In this document: positions 1 to 5,991 of the stretch, one piece after another | How positions within the stretch are numbered: position 1 is the first letter of the stretch | Layout of the letters: every line of letters starts with the position of its first letter | Origin: an uncultured Acetatifactor sp. | Lineage (GTDB): Bacteria > Bacillota > Clostridia > Lachnospirales > Lachnospiraceae | Reading direction: 5' to 3' | Length of the DNA: 6,027 nt | Assembly (NCBI GenBank): GCA_934394515.1 | Contig: CAKRRU010000129.1 | Coordinates: 1-6,027, forward strand | Notes under the pieces: model-generated | What the model was told of the DNA's origin: nothing | Seen by the model: the letters and a program-made list of their open reading frames with translations, nothing else | The model's database searches: none | Made by a program: the position numbers and the translations under genes

Positions 1-132
1 CAGAAAACGTCCATTTTTCAAATATATTTAATGTACGGCAGCGACTATTACTTGGAAGTTTTAGAACCACAGAACTTCCAGAAGGCATTCTGTTCGTTCC
101 GGGAGTTCGTCCCTTTGCTTCATTTTAATTAA
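1..132 (+). CDS. C-terminal end of an unidentified protein (partial, runs off the left edge)
   Basis: Frame 1 on the plus strand is open from the first base to a TAA at 130-132, giving 43 residues that end in FREFVPLLHFN. An in-frame ATG at 31 has no convincing ribosome binding site, so I read this as the tail of a longer gene entering from the left. The composition is protein-like, with a beta-strand-like segment (YYLEVLEP) followed by an amphipathic helix (NFQKAFCSFREFVPLL), and would suit the end of a small folded domain. I do not recognise the family. It converges on ung with only 8 bases between the two stop codons, a spacing typical of real convergent genes. An open frame of this length can also arise by chance, so confidence is moderate. 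Confidence 0.5.
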   Translation, partial: QKTSIFQIYLMYGSDYYLEVLEPQNFQKAFCSFREFVPLLHFN

Positions 133-144
133 CTTTCAAGTTAA
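129..144. terminator. Palindrome holding both convergent stop codons; possible weak bidirectional terminator
   Basis: TTAACTT (129-135) and AAGTTAA (138-144) are perfect inverted repeats with a 2-base centre (6-bp stem if a 4-base loop is required). The plus-strand stop TAA is at 130-132 and the ung stop is at 141-143, so each arm carries one stop. The stem is A/T-rich. It is followed by TTAAAATG on the minus strand and AACATTC on the plus strand, with no good T-tract either way. It is the only terminator-like structure between the two convergent genes, but it would be a weak one. Confidence 0.35.
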
Positions 145-815
145 ACATTCTCGATCTGCCAGTCGATGGGCTCTATGCCATGTTCCCGCAGGAAGTTATT
201 CGTCTTGCTAAATGGTCTGCTGCCGAAAAAGCCGCGGTAGGCGGACAAAGGACTGGGATGCGGTGCCTCCAGGATCAGATGATTGGGATTGTTCAACATA
301 CTCTTTTTCATCTGTGCCGGTCTGCCCCACAAGATAAAGACGATAGGTCGATCCTGCGCATTCAAGGCACGGATTGCTGCGTCCGTGAACTCTTCCCATC
401 CTTTACCGTGATGGGAATTCGCCATATGTGCCCTTACCGTAAGTACTGTGTTGAGCATCAGGACTCCCTGCTCTGCCCATTTTACCAGATACCCGTTATT
501 AGGAATATAGCAGCCCAGGTCATCATGAAGCTCCTGATAAATATTCACCAGAGAAGGCGGAATCTCCACATCCGGCTTCACCGAAAAACATAAGCCGTGA
601 GCCTGTCCAACATTATGATAGGGATCCTGTCCCAGGATCACCACTTTCACCTTGCCAAGCGGCGTCAGATGAAATGCATTAAAAATATCATCCGCCGGCG
701 GAAAGACCACAGTAGTATTGTATTCATTTTTGACAAATTCAAAAAGCTGTCTGTAATAGGGCTTATGAAACTCCCCGCCCAACGCTGTCAGCCAGTCATT
801 TGTGATCATTGCCAT
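141..815 (-). CDS. ung: Uracil-DNA glycosylase, family 1
   Basis: This enzyme removes uracil from DNA, arising from cytosine deamination or dUTP misincorporation, by hydrolysing the N-glycosidic bond. It is the first step of base excision repair and acts in the cytoplasm on the nucleoid. The 224-residue length is normal for the family. The water-activating loop GQDPYHN is at residues 62-68 with catalytic Asp64. The uracil-binding Asn lies in the LMLNTVLTV strand (Asn123). The DNA-intercalation loop [13 protein letters not shown] starts at His186. All hallmark residues are present, so it should be active. The ATG at 813-815 is preceded by GGGAGGAT at good spacing. A second in-frame ATG two codons later is less well placed. 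The gene lies 21 bases after hisF and probably shares its transcript, being the last minus-strand gene before the convergent gene. Confidence 0.97.
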   Translation of the reverse strand: MAMITNDWLTALGGEFHKPYYRQLFEFVKNEYNTTVVFPPADDIFNAFHLTPLGKVKVVILGQDPYHNVGQAHGLCFSVKPDVEIPPSLVNIYQELHDDLGCYIPNNGYLVKWAEQGVLMLNTVLTVRAHMANSHHGKGWEEFTDAAIRALNAQDRPIVFILWGRPAQMKKSMLNNPNHLILEAPHPSPLSAYRGFFGSRPFSKTNNFLREHGIEPIDWQIENV

Positions 816-836
816 AATAAATCCTCCCTGTCAGCC

Positions 837-1598
837 CTAAAGGCGGACACTGATTCCTTTTTCCCGCAGATATTCCTTCACCTGCCGGATCTCTAATTCT
901 TTATAATGGAACAGAGATGCCGCAAGAACAGCCTCTGCCTTTCCCTCTGTCAGGGCATCATAGAAATGCGACAGCTGTCCCGCACCACCGGAAGCAATGA
1001 CCGGAATACTTACACTCTCCGCCACAGCTCTGGTCAATGCCAGATCATAGCCTTCCTTTGTACCGTCCCCGTCCATACTTGTCAGCAGGATCTCTCCTGC
1101 TCCCATCTTCTCTGCGGTTCTGGCCCATTCCACAGCATCCATGCCCATGTCTACCCGACCGCCGTTTTTATAAATATTCCATCCACTGCCGTCTGCACGT
1201 TTCTTTGCATCAATAGCTACCACCACACACTGACTGCCGAACTTCTCTGCTGCGTCACTGATGAGCTGCGGATTCATAATAGCCGCGGAATTCACTGATA
1301 TTTTGTCCGCGCCTTCTCTCAAAATTGCCTTGAAATCATCTACTGTACGGATTCCTCCGCCTACGGTGAAAGGAATAAATACCTTGCTGGCTACCTTCCG
1401 CACCCATTCTAACTGCGTTGCCCTGCTATCTGCGGAAGCCGTAATATCCAGAAAAACCACTTCGTCCGCACCGGCCGCATCATAAGCTGCCGCTACCTCC
1501 GAAGGATCTCCGGCATCCCGGAAATTCACGAAATTAACACCCTTTACGACTCTGCCATCCTTAACATCCAGGCAGGGAATTACTCTCTTGGTATGCAT
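837..1598 (-). CDS. hisF: Imidazole glycerol phosphate synthase, cyclase subunit HisF
   Basis: HisF is the (beta/alpha)8-barrel synthase half of IGP synthase. It uses ammonia delivered by HisH to convert PRFAR into imidazole glycerol phosphate and AICAR in histidine biosynthesis. The 253-residue product has the canonical start [16 protein letters not shown] with catalytic Asp11, and the second catalytic Asp130 in VVVAIDAKK. Phosphate-binding loops are visible at TVGGGI (78-83), Asp98-Lys99 in [10 protein letters not shown], and IASGGAG (201-207). Arg5, Glu46 and Lys99, which form the ammonia gate at the barrel base in characterised HisF, are conserved. The frame extends upstream to 1628, but the start at 1598 is chosen because GGGAGGAAG sits 5 bases before it and homologues begin there. 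The gene follows the hisH stop after one base. The sequence looks like true HisF rather than a surface-sugar amidotransferase paralogue. Confidence 0.97.
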   Translation of the reverse strand: MHTKRVIPCLDVKDGRVVKGVNFVNFRDAGDPSEVAAAYDAAGADEVVFLDITASADSRATQLEWVRKVASKVFIPFTVGGGIRTVDDFKAILREGADKISVNSAAIMNPQLISDAAEKFGSQCVVVAIDAKKRADGSGWNIYKNGGRVDMGMDAVEWARTAEKMGAGEILLTSMDGDGTKEGYDLALTRAVAESVSIPVIASGGAGQLSHFYDALTEGKAEAVLAASLFHYKELEIRQVKEYLREKGISVRL

Positions 1599-1599
1599 A

Positions 1600-2244
1600 T
1601 TATCTTCCTCCCTGCTCGTTTTTTTCACGAAATTCCCGGGTGATCTCTACAAAATTCTGCAGGATTTTAAGTCCTACCCCGGAACTTTTCTCCGGGTGGA
1701 ACTGACAGGCGAAAACATTGCCCTTTTCCACAGAAGCATGGATCAACGTTCCGTACTGTGTAGTAGCGGTCACGATAGCCGGATCCGCTGCCTCCAGATA
1801 ATAGGAATGGACAAAATATACATAAGAATGCTCCTCTATTCCACGGAAAAGTCTTCCCTTATTGGGAAATGCAAGATCATTCCAACCGATATGAGGGATT
1901 TTCAATCCCGGTGCCGCAGGGATCCTGCGGATCCTGCCGTCCAGCAAATGCAGCCCTTCTACTCCCGGAGTCTCTTCACTGCTTTCAAACATAAGCTGCA
2001 AACCGAGGCAGATTCCCAGAAAAGGAATCTCCCTGGTCACCACTTCCCGAATAACATCCACCAGCCCATACTGGTGTAATTTTTCCATAGCATCACCAAA
2101 CGCTCCGACACCCGGCAGAATCACTCCGTCTGCAGACAGGATTTCTTCCCTGTCCCTGGTGATCTTTACCTCTTCTCCCAGAAAATTCAGCGCCTTTTCT
2201 ACACTTTTAATATTTCCTGCATCGTAATCGAGAACTGCGATCAT
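1600..2244 (-). CDS. hisH: Imidazole glycerol phosphate synthase, glutamine amidotransferase subunit HisH
   Basis: HisH is the class I glutaminase partner of HisF, hydrolysing glutamine and channelling ammonia into the HisF barrel. The 214-residue protein begins [19 protein letters not shown]. It has the oxyanion-strand motif PGVGAFG (44-50), the nucleophile elbow [11 protein letters not shown] with Cys79, and the remaining triad residues His183 and Glu185 in FHPEKS. The catalytic set is complete and the length is typical. The frame is open upstream to 2352, but that extension reads out of frame through the preceding gene. The ATG at 2242-2244 is preceded by AAGGAGA at 7-base spacing. It overlaps the stop of the upstream membrane-protein gene as ATGA, so translation is probably coupled. 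The hisF binding site lies within the last hisH codons, which links synthesis of the two subunits. Confidence 0.97.
   Translation of the reverse strand: MIAVLDYDAGNIKSVEKALNFLGEEVKITRDREEILSADGVILPGVGAFGDAMEKLHQYGLVDVIREVVTREIPFLGICLGLQLMFESSEETPGVEGLHLLDGRIRRIPAAPGLKIPHIGWNDLAFPNKGRLFRGIEEHSYVYFVHSYYLEAADPAIVTATTQYGTLIHASVEKGNVFACQFHPEKSSGVGLKILQNFVEITREFREKNEQGGR
1604..1612 (-). promoter_or_regulatory. hisF ribosome binding site inside the 3' end of hisH
   Basis: GGGAGGAAG on the minus strand lies 5 bases before the hisF ATG (1598) and overlaps the final hisH codons (EQGGR). It decides the hisF start in favour of 1598 over the in-frame upstream ATG at 1628, and it suggests translational coupling with hisH. 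Confidence 0.85.
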
Positions 2245-3953
2245 TGCTGTATCTCCTTTTCTTCCGGAAGCGGATCCGGCAGCTGTGCAGGTGTTTCTTC
2301 GGTACTCTGTACCGGGGCTTCTTCCGTAGCGGTTCCCTGCGGGAACTCCCATGATCCCAGACCCAGCTTTTGCAGGATCATCATCACATTTTTCGTATAT
2401 TCCACATTATCTGAGATTTCAGCCAGCTGCTGCGCTTCTTCCTGACTCAGCTGATATTTCTGGGAAAGAATATTCAAGATATCCCCAAATGCCGTACTTA
2501 CCTCATCCTGGGCATTCCATTCTGTAGCATAATTCAGCAATGCGGGATAATCATGGACTGCCTGCAGCAGACTGTCCAGCGCCTCCAGTTCAGAGCCTTC
2601 ATTCACAAATACTTCATATTCCCGCAACCACATACGAATCGTCAGAATACTCTCTGACTGACTGTACATCACCTGTTCCGTTTCATCCAGTTCCTTGCCA
2701 AACAGATTCTGATAACAGGTCTGATAATCTCCTGCATAATATGCTTCTCTGCCACTGCGTTTCGCTGTATAATCCATCAGGAAGTTACCTAACAACAGTA
2801 TCACTGCTCCCAAAGAAATACATACCGCCAAAATAGGAATGATTTTTCTGGGCGAAAGCTTCTTCTCCGGCACTGTCGGTCCGGCTTCCTTTTCCGGTTT
2901 TTCTTTTTTCTTCTTTTCCTTCGCCGGTTTCTTGGGCTTGGGTTGTTTTTCCTTCTTAGGTTTCTTCTCTTTTTTACCCTTCTTTTTCTTGCCACCCTTG
3001 TCCATTTCATCGAGGATCTTCTTATTCTCATCGGACAGCTGCAACTGATCCGCTTCCTCTTCTTCCTCGTCTTCTTCGGTGAACAAGTCTAATAATTTTG
3101 CAAAGAAACCCTTTTTCTCTTTTTTCTGTTCCGGTGTATCAACAATGTCTGCTCCTGCGGCTTTCAGGATATCCATCACATCCGCAGACTCCGGCGTGAC
3201 GGACGCATTGTCTGTACTATCCGTCTGCTCCGGAAATGCTCCCGCCAGTAACGCATCCAGATCATCATCCATACCACCGGTTTCACCGCTTTCAAAACCG
3301 CTTTCTTCACTGTCCGGTGCAGTTGTAATGGTATTTTCTGTATTACCTGTATTTTCTTCCGGAGCGGCCGGCTCCTCAGTATCTTCCGATACAGGTGCAT
3401 CTTCCGGTATCTCTGATGTTTCTTCCTTGTTTTTCTTCTTGAATCGATCAAGAAATCCCGGTTTTTTCTCTTTCTCTTTTTTCTTTCTCTTTTTTTCGCG
3501 CTTATCGTTACCTTCTTCGGGTTGTTCCGGCACAGCTTCCGGTTGTGTTGTCTCCGGCGTTACCTGATCCAGGATGTTGGATAATCCTTCATCGTCGGCA
3601 TTCTCCAGCATTTTAATCAGATCATCATTGGCATCTGAGCTCCCCTGTACCGGTGCATCCTCAGACTGCTCCTGACTTTTCTGCAACAGTCTGTCAATCT
3701 CATCCTCGGACATATTGGCCGTCTCCTCGGGATGGACAGCTGTATCTTCCTTCTGTGCATCTAACGCAGACTGTAACAGATCATCCATGTCGCTCATGTC
3801 GATCTGCGGCGCACTCTCTTCTGCCGGCTCGGACACCGCCGGTTCTTCTTCCGCCCCGGTTACTTCCGGAGCATCCGTATCTTCCGGGGTTTTCGTATTT
3901 TCGTTTTCAATTCCTTTTAATAAATTATCCAGGTATTCCTCCTGTGAAGGCAT
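2241..3953 (-). CDS. Single-pass membrane protein with long disordered acidic/lysine-rich cytoplasmic region and helical C-terminal domain (unknown function)
   Basis: I do not recognise a named family. Residues 1-360 are low-complexity: acidic, Pro/Thr/Glu-rich stretches alternate with lysine blocks (about 151-177, 277-281 and 321-355). Residues 371-392 (IIPILAVCISLGAVILLL and onward) form one transmembrane helix. The basic flank before it predicts a cytoplasmic N-terminus and an exterior C-terminus. Residues 395-530 look alpha-helical, possibly TPR-like (GREAYYAGDYQTCYQNL), and the last 40 are Glu/Pro/Thr-rich. The cytoplasmic half carries repeated acidic D-x-L-L elements, at LDNLL (8-12), MDDLLQ (56-61), DEIDRLLQ (84-91) and DDLDALLAG (230-238). 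The third resembles the FliM CheY-binding peptide. The ATG at 3951-3953 follows GCGGAGGA by 7 bases. An out-of-frame ATG at 3960 abuts that site and is too close to use. The stop overlaps hisH by 4 bases. No signal peptide is visible. Confidence 0.85.
   Translation of the reverse strand: MPSQEEYLDNLLKGIENENTKTPEDTDAPEVTGAEEEPAVSEPAEESAPQIDMSDMDDLLQSALDAQKEDTAVHPEETANMSEDEIDRLLQKSQEQSEDAPVQGSSDANDDLIKMLENADDEGLSNILDQVTPETTQPEAVPEQPEEGNDKREKKRKKKEKEKKPGFLDRFKKKNKEETSEIPEDAPVSEDTEEPAAPEENTGNTENTITTAPDSEESGFESGETGGMDDDLDALLAGAFPEQTDSTDNASVTPESADVMDILKAAGADIVDTPEQKKEKKGFFAKLLDLFTEEDEEEEEADQLQLSDENKKILDEMDKGGKKKKGKKEKKPKKEKQPKPKKPAKEKKKKEKPEKEAGPTVPEKKLSPRKIIPILAVCISLGAVILLLGNFLMDYTAKRSGREAYYAGDYQTCYQNLFGKELDETEQVMYSQSESILTIRMWLREYEVFVNEGSELEALDSLLQAVHDYPALLNYATEWNAQDEVSTAFGDILNILSQKYQLSQEEAQQLAEISDNVEYTKNVMMILQKLGLGSWEFPQGTATEEAPVQSTEETPAQLPDPLPEEKEIQQ
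2252..2258 (-). promoter_or_regulatory. hisH ribosome binding site inside the 3' end of the membrane-protein gene
   Basis: AAGGAGA on the minus strand lies 7 bases before the hisH ATG (2244), within the last codons of the upstream gene (EKEIQQ). It fixes the hisH start at 2244 rather than at the in-frame ATG at 2352, and with the ATGA overlap it supports coupled translation. Confidence 0.8.
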
Positions 3954-3996
3954 CTGTCATTCCTCCGCTTTCTCACAAGTTACTAGCATGTTAAGT

Positions 3997-4764
3997 TTAA
4001 CACAGGCTAAGTAGCCAGGCAATGGGATTTTGTTCCCCATCAATATAATAAAGATCCGCTTTTTGCTGAAATAACGCAATTCTCTCAAACGGTGACCGTA
4101 TGATCGTGGGGAACCGATCTCCTTCTCCGATCTCCAGCAATACCATTTTATGATTCAAAGTGTTTTGCAGCCAATTCTGGTATTCCTTCCAGCTTTTCAG
4201 GTACCCCTTTTCATCGTATCGTCCGGCATAGACATTATTGAGCACCAGTGCCTTACCGCACTTTGGGCATTTCCCCAACGCAGGAACAGAAAACCTGTTA
4301 TTTTCTAATTCCTTAAAACACTCCTGCAGTCGTTCAGTATCTTCCTCTGTCACATCCTGGATCCCTTCCTCACAGCCGTCCGGACACTGCTTTTTCGTCC
4401 AGTCTCCGCAGGGTGCCACAAATCGCTCCTTTTTTAATAGCATTTTTTTCCAGGGAATCTCTGCCAATCCGTGATTCAGTGAAGATGAAACCACGAAATA
4501 ACTCTTTTTTTCCAATACTTTTGCCAGATTTTCCAGCCCTTTTTTTATTTCCTCTTCCATCTCCGGCAGATACTGTTTCCGAAATTGTTCTTCTATGTAA
4601 GGCAGAAGCCACAACATTCCCTGTTGCTGTAATTGTTCCCGGATCCTACGGTAATTCTCCCGGCTTTGCAGCAGAAATTCCATGTCAAACTCCTGCCCAA
4701 GACCCACCAATACATATTCCGCTTCTTCGATTTTCCGAAGAATTTCTTCTTTTTTATTATCCAT
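3997..4764 (-). CDS. Diverged SIR2-like (sirtuin-fold) protein with a zinc-ribbon-like cysteine set
   Basis: This 255-residue soluble protein matches, by motif order, clostridial SIR2-like proteins annotated as NAD-dependent deacetylases. It has an N-terminal Rossmann strand EYVLVGLGQEF (16-26), a second strand with YFVVSSSLNHGL (89-100), a zinc site C127-x3-C131 plus C166-x2-C169 (GKCPKCGKALVL), and a late Rossmann block VLLEIGEGDRFPTIIRSPF (208-226) ending in DLYYIDGE. The normal sirtuin signatures are degenerate. The GAG-type nucleotide loop reads GLGQEF, and the N-x-D ribose/nicotinamide motif appears as S95-L-N97. NAD-dependent catalysis is therefore doubtful, and a binding or regulatory role is possible. 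The ATG at 4762-4764 follows AGGA at 7-base spacing. The gene sits 19 bases after the hairpin behind cheV and 43 bases before the membrane-protein gene. Fold assignment is by eye. Confidence 0.75.
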   Translation of the reverse strand: MDNKKEEILRKIEEAEYVLVGLGQEFDMEFLLQSRENYRRIREQLQQQGMLWLLPYIEEQFRKQYLPEMEEEIKKGLENLAKVLEKKSYFVVSSSLNHGLAEIPWKKMLLKKERFVAPCGDWTKKQCPDGCEEGIQDVTEEDTERLQECFKELENNRFSVPALGKCPKCGKALVLNNVYAGRYDEKGYLKSWKEYQNWLQNTLNHKMVLLEIGEGDRFPTIIRSPFERIALFQQKADLYYIDGEQNPIAWLLSLC

Positions 4765-4783
4765 ATTTGTATCCTATATAGGA

Positions 4784-4808
4784 AAAGGCTGGGACTATCC
4801 CAGCCTTT
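4784..4808 (-). terminator. Hairpin terminator after cheV, probably leaky
   Basis: On the minus strand, AAAGGCTGGGA, a TAG loop and TCCCAGCCTTT form a perfect 11-bp stem starting 16 bases after the cheV stop. The stem is G/C-rich in its middle. The T-run after it is short, however: three of the four Ts are in the stem and CC follows. Read-through into the SIR2-like gene 19 bases further on is likely. No separate promoter for that gene is evident in the gap. Confidence 0.8.
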
Positions 4809-4824
4809 CTGCTTCTTTAACATG

Positions 4825-5736
4825 CTATCTGTCCAAATGTTTCTCTGCAACAAGTTCATCCACAATTCTTACCAGATTGCCGATCTCCGGCTTGGAAAGC
4901 TGTGCATCTGCTCCCAGAGCTTCTCCCTTTCTCTTCATATCATCGTTGACAAGTGAGGAGAAAATAATAATAGGAATATCCTTGGTCGCATCGTCACTCT
5001 TCACAAGCTTAGTTAATCTATGACCATCCATTTCCGGCATCTCAATATCGGTAATGATACAGCGGACATGCTGATCCAGCGTACCGTCTTCTTTGCACTG
5101 TGTAATAACATCATATGCCTTCTGACCGTTCTCTGTATGGATCAGGTTCACATAACCGGCTGCCTTCAGGGAATCCACAATCAGCTTGTTCAACAGAGGA
5201 GAATCCTCGGCGATCAGAATAGGAACAGAACTTCTCGTACGCTCACCCAGTTCAGTCAGTTCAGACATCTTTAATCCGGTCTCAGGATTAATATCAGATA
5301 CGATTTTCTCAAAATCAAGAATAATGATCAATTTGTCGTTCTTCTTGATAATACCGGTAGCAACACTCTCGTCTGCTGCGGAAATCGTGATATCCGGCTT
5401 AATAATATCTCTCCAGCTTACTCTATGAATGCCCAATACAGATTCTACATGGAAAGCAATATCCAGCTTGTTAAAGTTAGTAACGATGAATAACCCCTTC
5501 TTCTCGGATTCTCCACGACCCAGACAATTCTTCAGATCAATGGCTGTGATCATCGTATCTCTCGGCATAAATATACCTTCAATGCTGGGATGTGAATTAG
5601 GAACCGGAGTTACCGGCTGATAAGTGATGATCTCTTTAATCTTGGCAACATTGATTCCATAAGAATTGCCTGCCAAGGTAAATTCCAGAATCTCCAATTC
5701 ATTCGTTCCGTTTTCAAGTAAAATCTTAGTATCCAT
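4825..5736 (-). CDS. cheV: Chemotaxis protein CheV (CheW-like coupling domain fused to a receiver domain)
   Basis: CheV couples methyl-accepting chemoreceptors to the kinase CheA at the cytoplasmic face of receptor arrays. Its receiver domain is phosphorylated by CheA and contributes to adaptation. The 303-residue protein has a CheW-like domain at about residues 13-150 (LEFTLAGNSYGINVAKIKEI onward) and a receiver domain at about 171-300. The receiver has the acidic pocket Glu177-Asp178 (LIAEDSP), phospho-acceptor Asp230 (IITDIEMPEMDGHR), Ser260 in IIIFSSLVN and Lys282 in SKPE, all intact. The frame extends to 5847, but that ATG lies upstream of the predicted transcription start. The ATG at 5736 is preceded by AGGAGT and begins MDTKILLENG as in relatives. 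It is transcribed alone or with read-through into the next genes. No other chemotaxis gene is visible in the window. Confidence 0.96.
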   Translation of the reverse strand: MDTKILLENGTNELEILEFTLAGNSYGINVAKIKEIITYQPVTPVPNSHPSIEGIFMPRDTMITAIDLKNCLGRGESEKKGLFIVTNFNKLDIAFHVESVLGIHRVSWRDIIKPDITISAADESVATGIIKKNDKLIIILDFEKIVSDINPETGLKMSELTELGERTRSSVPILIAEDSPLLNKLIVDSLKAAGYVNLIHTENGQKAYDVITQCKEDGTLDQHVRCIITDIEMPEMDGHRLTKLVKSDDATKDIPIIIFSSLVNDDMKRKGEALGADAQLSKPEIGNLVRIVDELVAEKHLDR

Positions 5737-5740
5737 ACTT

Positions 5741-5746
5741 ACTCCT
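5741..5746 (-). promoter_or_regulatory. cheV ribosome binding site
   Basis: AGGAGT on the minus strand lies 4 bases (AAGT) before the ATG at 5736. It selects this start over the in-frame ATG at 5847, which has no such site and lies upstream of the -10 element. Confidence 0.8.
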
Positions 5747-5788
5747 ATACCCTTCCCGTTGCTTTTGTTCTTTATTACATATATTTCC

Positions 5789-5810
5789 AAAAGGCTGCCA
5801 TGCAACTTTT
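5789..5810 (-). promoter_or_regulatory. Small stem-loop in the cheV 5' leader
   Basis: In the predicted cheV leader, AAAAGTTGC, an ATG loop and GCAGC-C-TTTT pair into a stem of about 9 bp with one wobble and one bulged C. It begins about 11 bases after the predicted transcription start and ends about 50 bases before the ribosome binding site. It could protect the mRNA 5' end. It has no T-tract beyond the stem, so it is not a clear attenuator. Confidence 0.3.
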
Positions 5811-5827
5811 TACTGTACTCTTTGATA

Positions 5828-5858
5828 ATTATAACATATTTTTTCAAAAAAGAAACAA
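5828..5858 (-). promoter_or_regulatory. cheV promoter, extended -10, sigma-A type
   Basis: The minus strand has TATAAT (5833-5828) preceded by TGT, which gives the extended -10 TGTTATAAT. A weak -35-like TTGTTT lies at 5858-5853 with a 19-base spacer, and the upstream DNA is A/T-rich. Transcription should start near 5821, leaving an 85-base leader before cheV. I see no flagellar-sigma-type (TAAA / GCCGATAA) promoter here. Confidence 0.7.
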
Positions 5859-5877
5859 TTATCTGAAATTAATGCAT

Positions 5878-5903
5878 AAAAAAACGATAGCTCTCCGCTA
5901 TCG
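5878..5903 (-). terminator. Intrinsic terminator of the rRNA operon
   Basis: On the minus strand, CGATAGC, a GGAGA loop and GCTATCG form a perfect 7-bp stem followed directly by seven Ts (5884-5878). It lies about 90 bases after the 23S 3' end with no gene between, so it most likely ends the rRNA transcript. The cheV -35 region begins 20 bases beyond it. Confidence 0.9.
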
Positions 5904-5991
5904 CTTTCTACATTTATTCCTTCAAAACCGAACACCGAAACTTTTATCTCTTATATCCTAACTTACATCCTTTTTCCTATCCAAAACCTTT

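Noticed and set aside
53..80. Inverted repeat TGGAAGTT ... AACTTCCA with a 12-base loop
   Set aside because: It has no T-tract on either strand and lies inside the open plus-strand frame, so it is probably incidental. A terminator or regulatory call is not supported.
837..2244. hisHF as surface-polysaccharide amidotransferase paralogues rather than histidine enzymes
   Set aside because: The signatures ([23 protein letters not shown], catalytic Asp11/Asp130, complete HisH triad) are those of true IGP synthase, and no sugar-modification genes are nearby.
2839..3567. Plus-strand open frames rich in Phe and Ser opposite the membrane-protein gene
   Set aside because: They are antisense shadows of lysine/glutamate-rich codons, with no ribosome binding sites and low-complexity products.
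3954..3996. Tiny minus-strand open frames starting at ATG near 3984 (10 codons) and at ATG 3960 (11 codons)
   Set aside because: The first has no ribosome binding site, and the second touches the Shine-Dalgarno directly, too close for initiation. The site spacing fits the long gene's ATG at 3953.
5737..5847. N-terminal extension of cheV by 37 residues
   Set aside because: The extended start lies upstream of the predicted -10 and transcription start, has no ribosome binding site, and the added residues are unlike CheV N-termini.
5911..5945. 5S-rRNA-like fragment (aaccgaacaccgaaact resembles the 5S CCCGAAC..GGAAG loop)
   Set aside because: The match is short, on the opposite strand to the 23S gene, and the space between the 23S end and the terminator is too small for a 5S gene. 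No flanking 5S helices are present.
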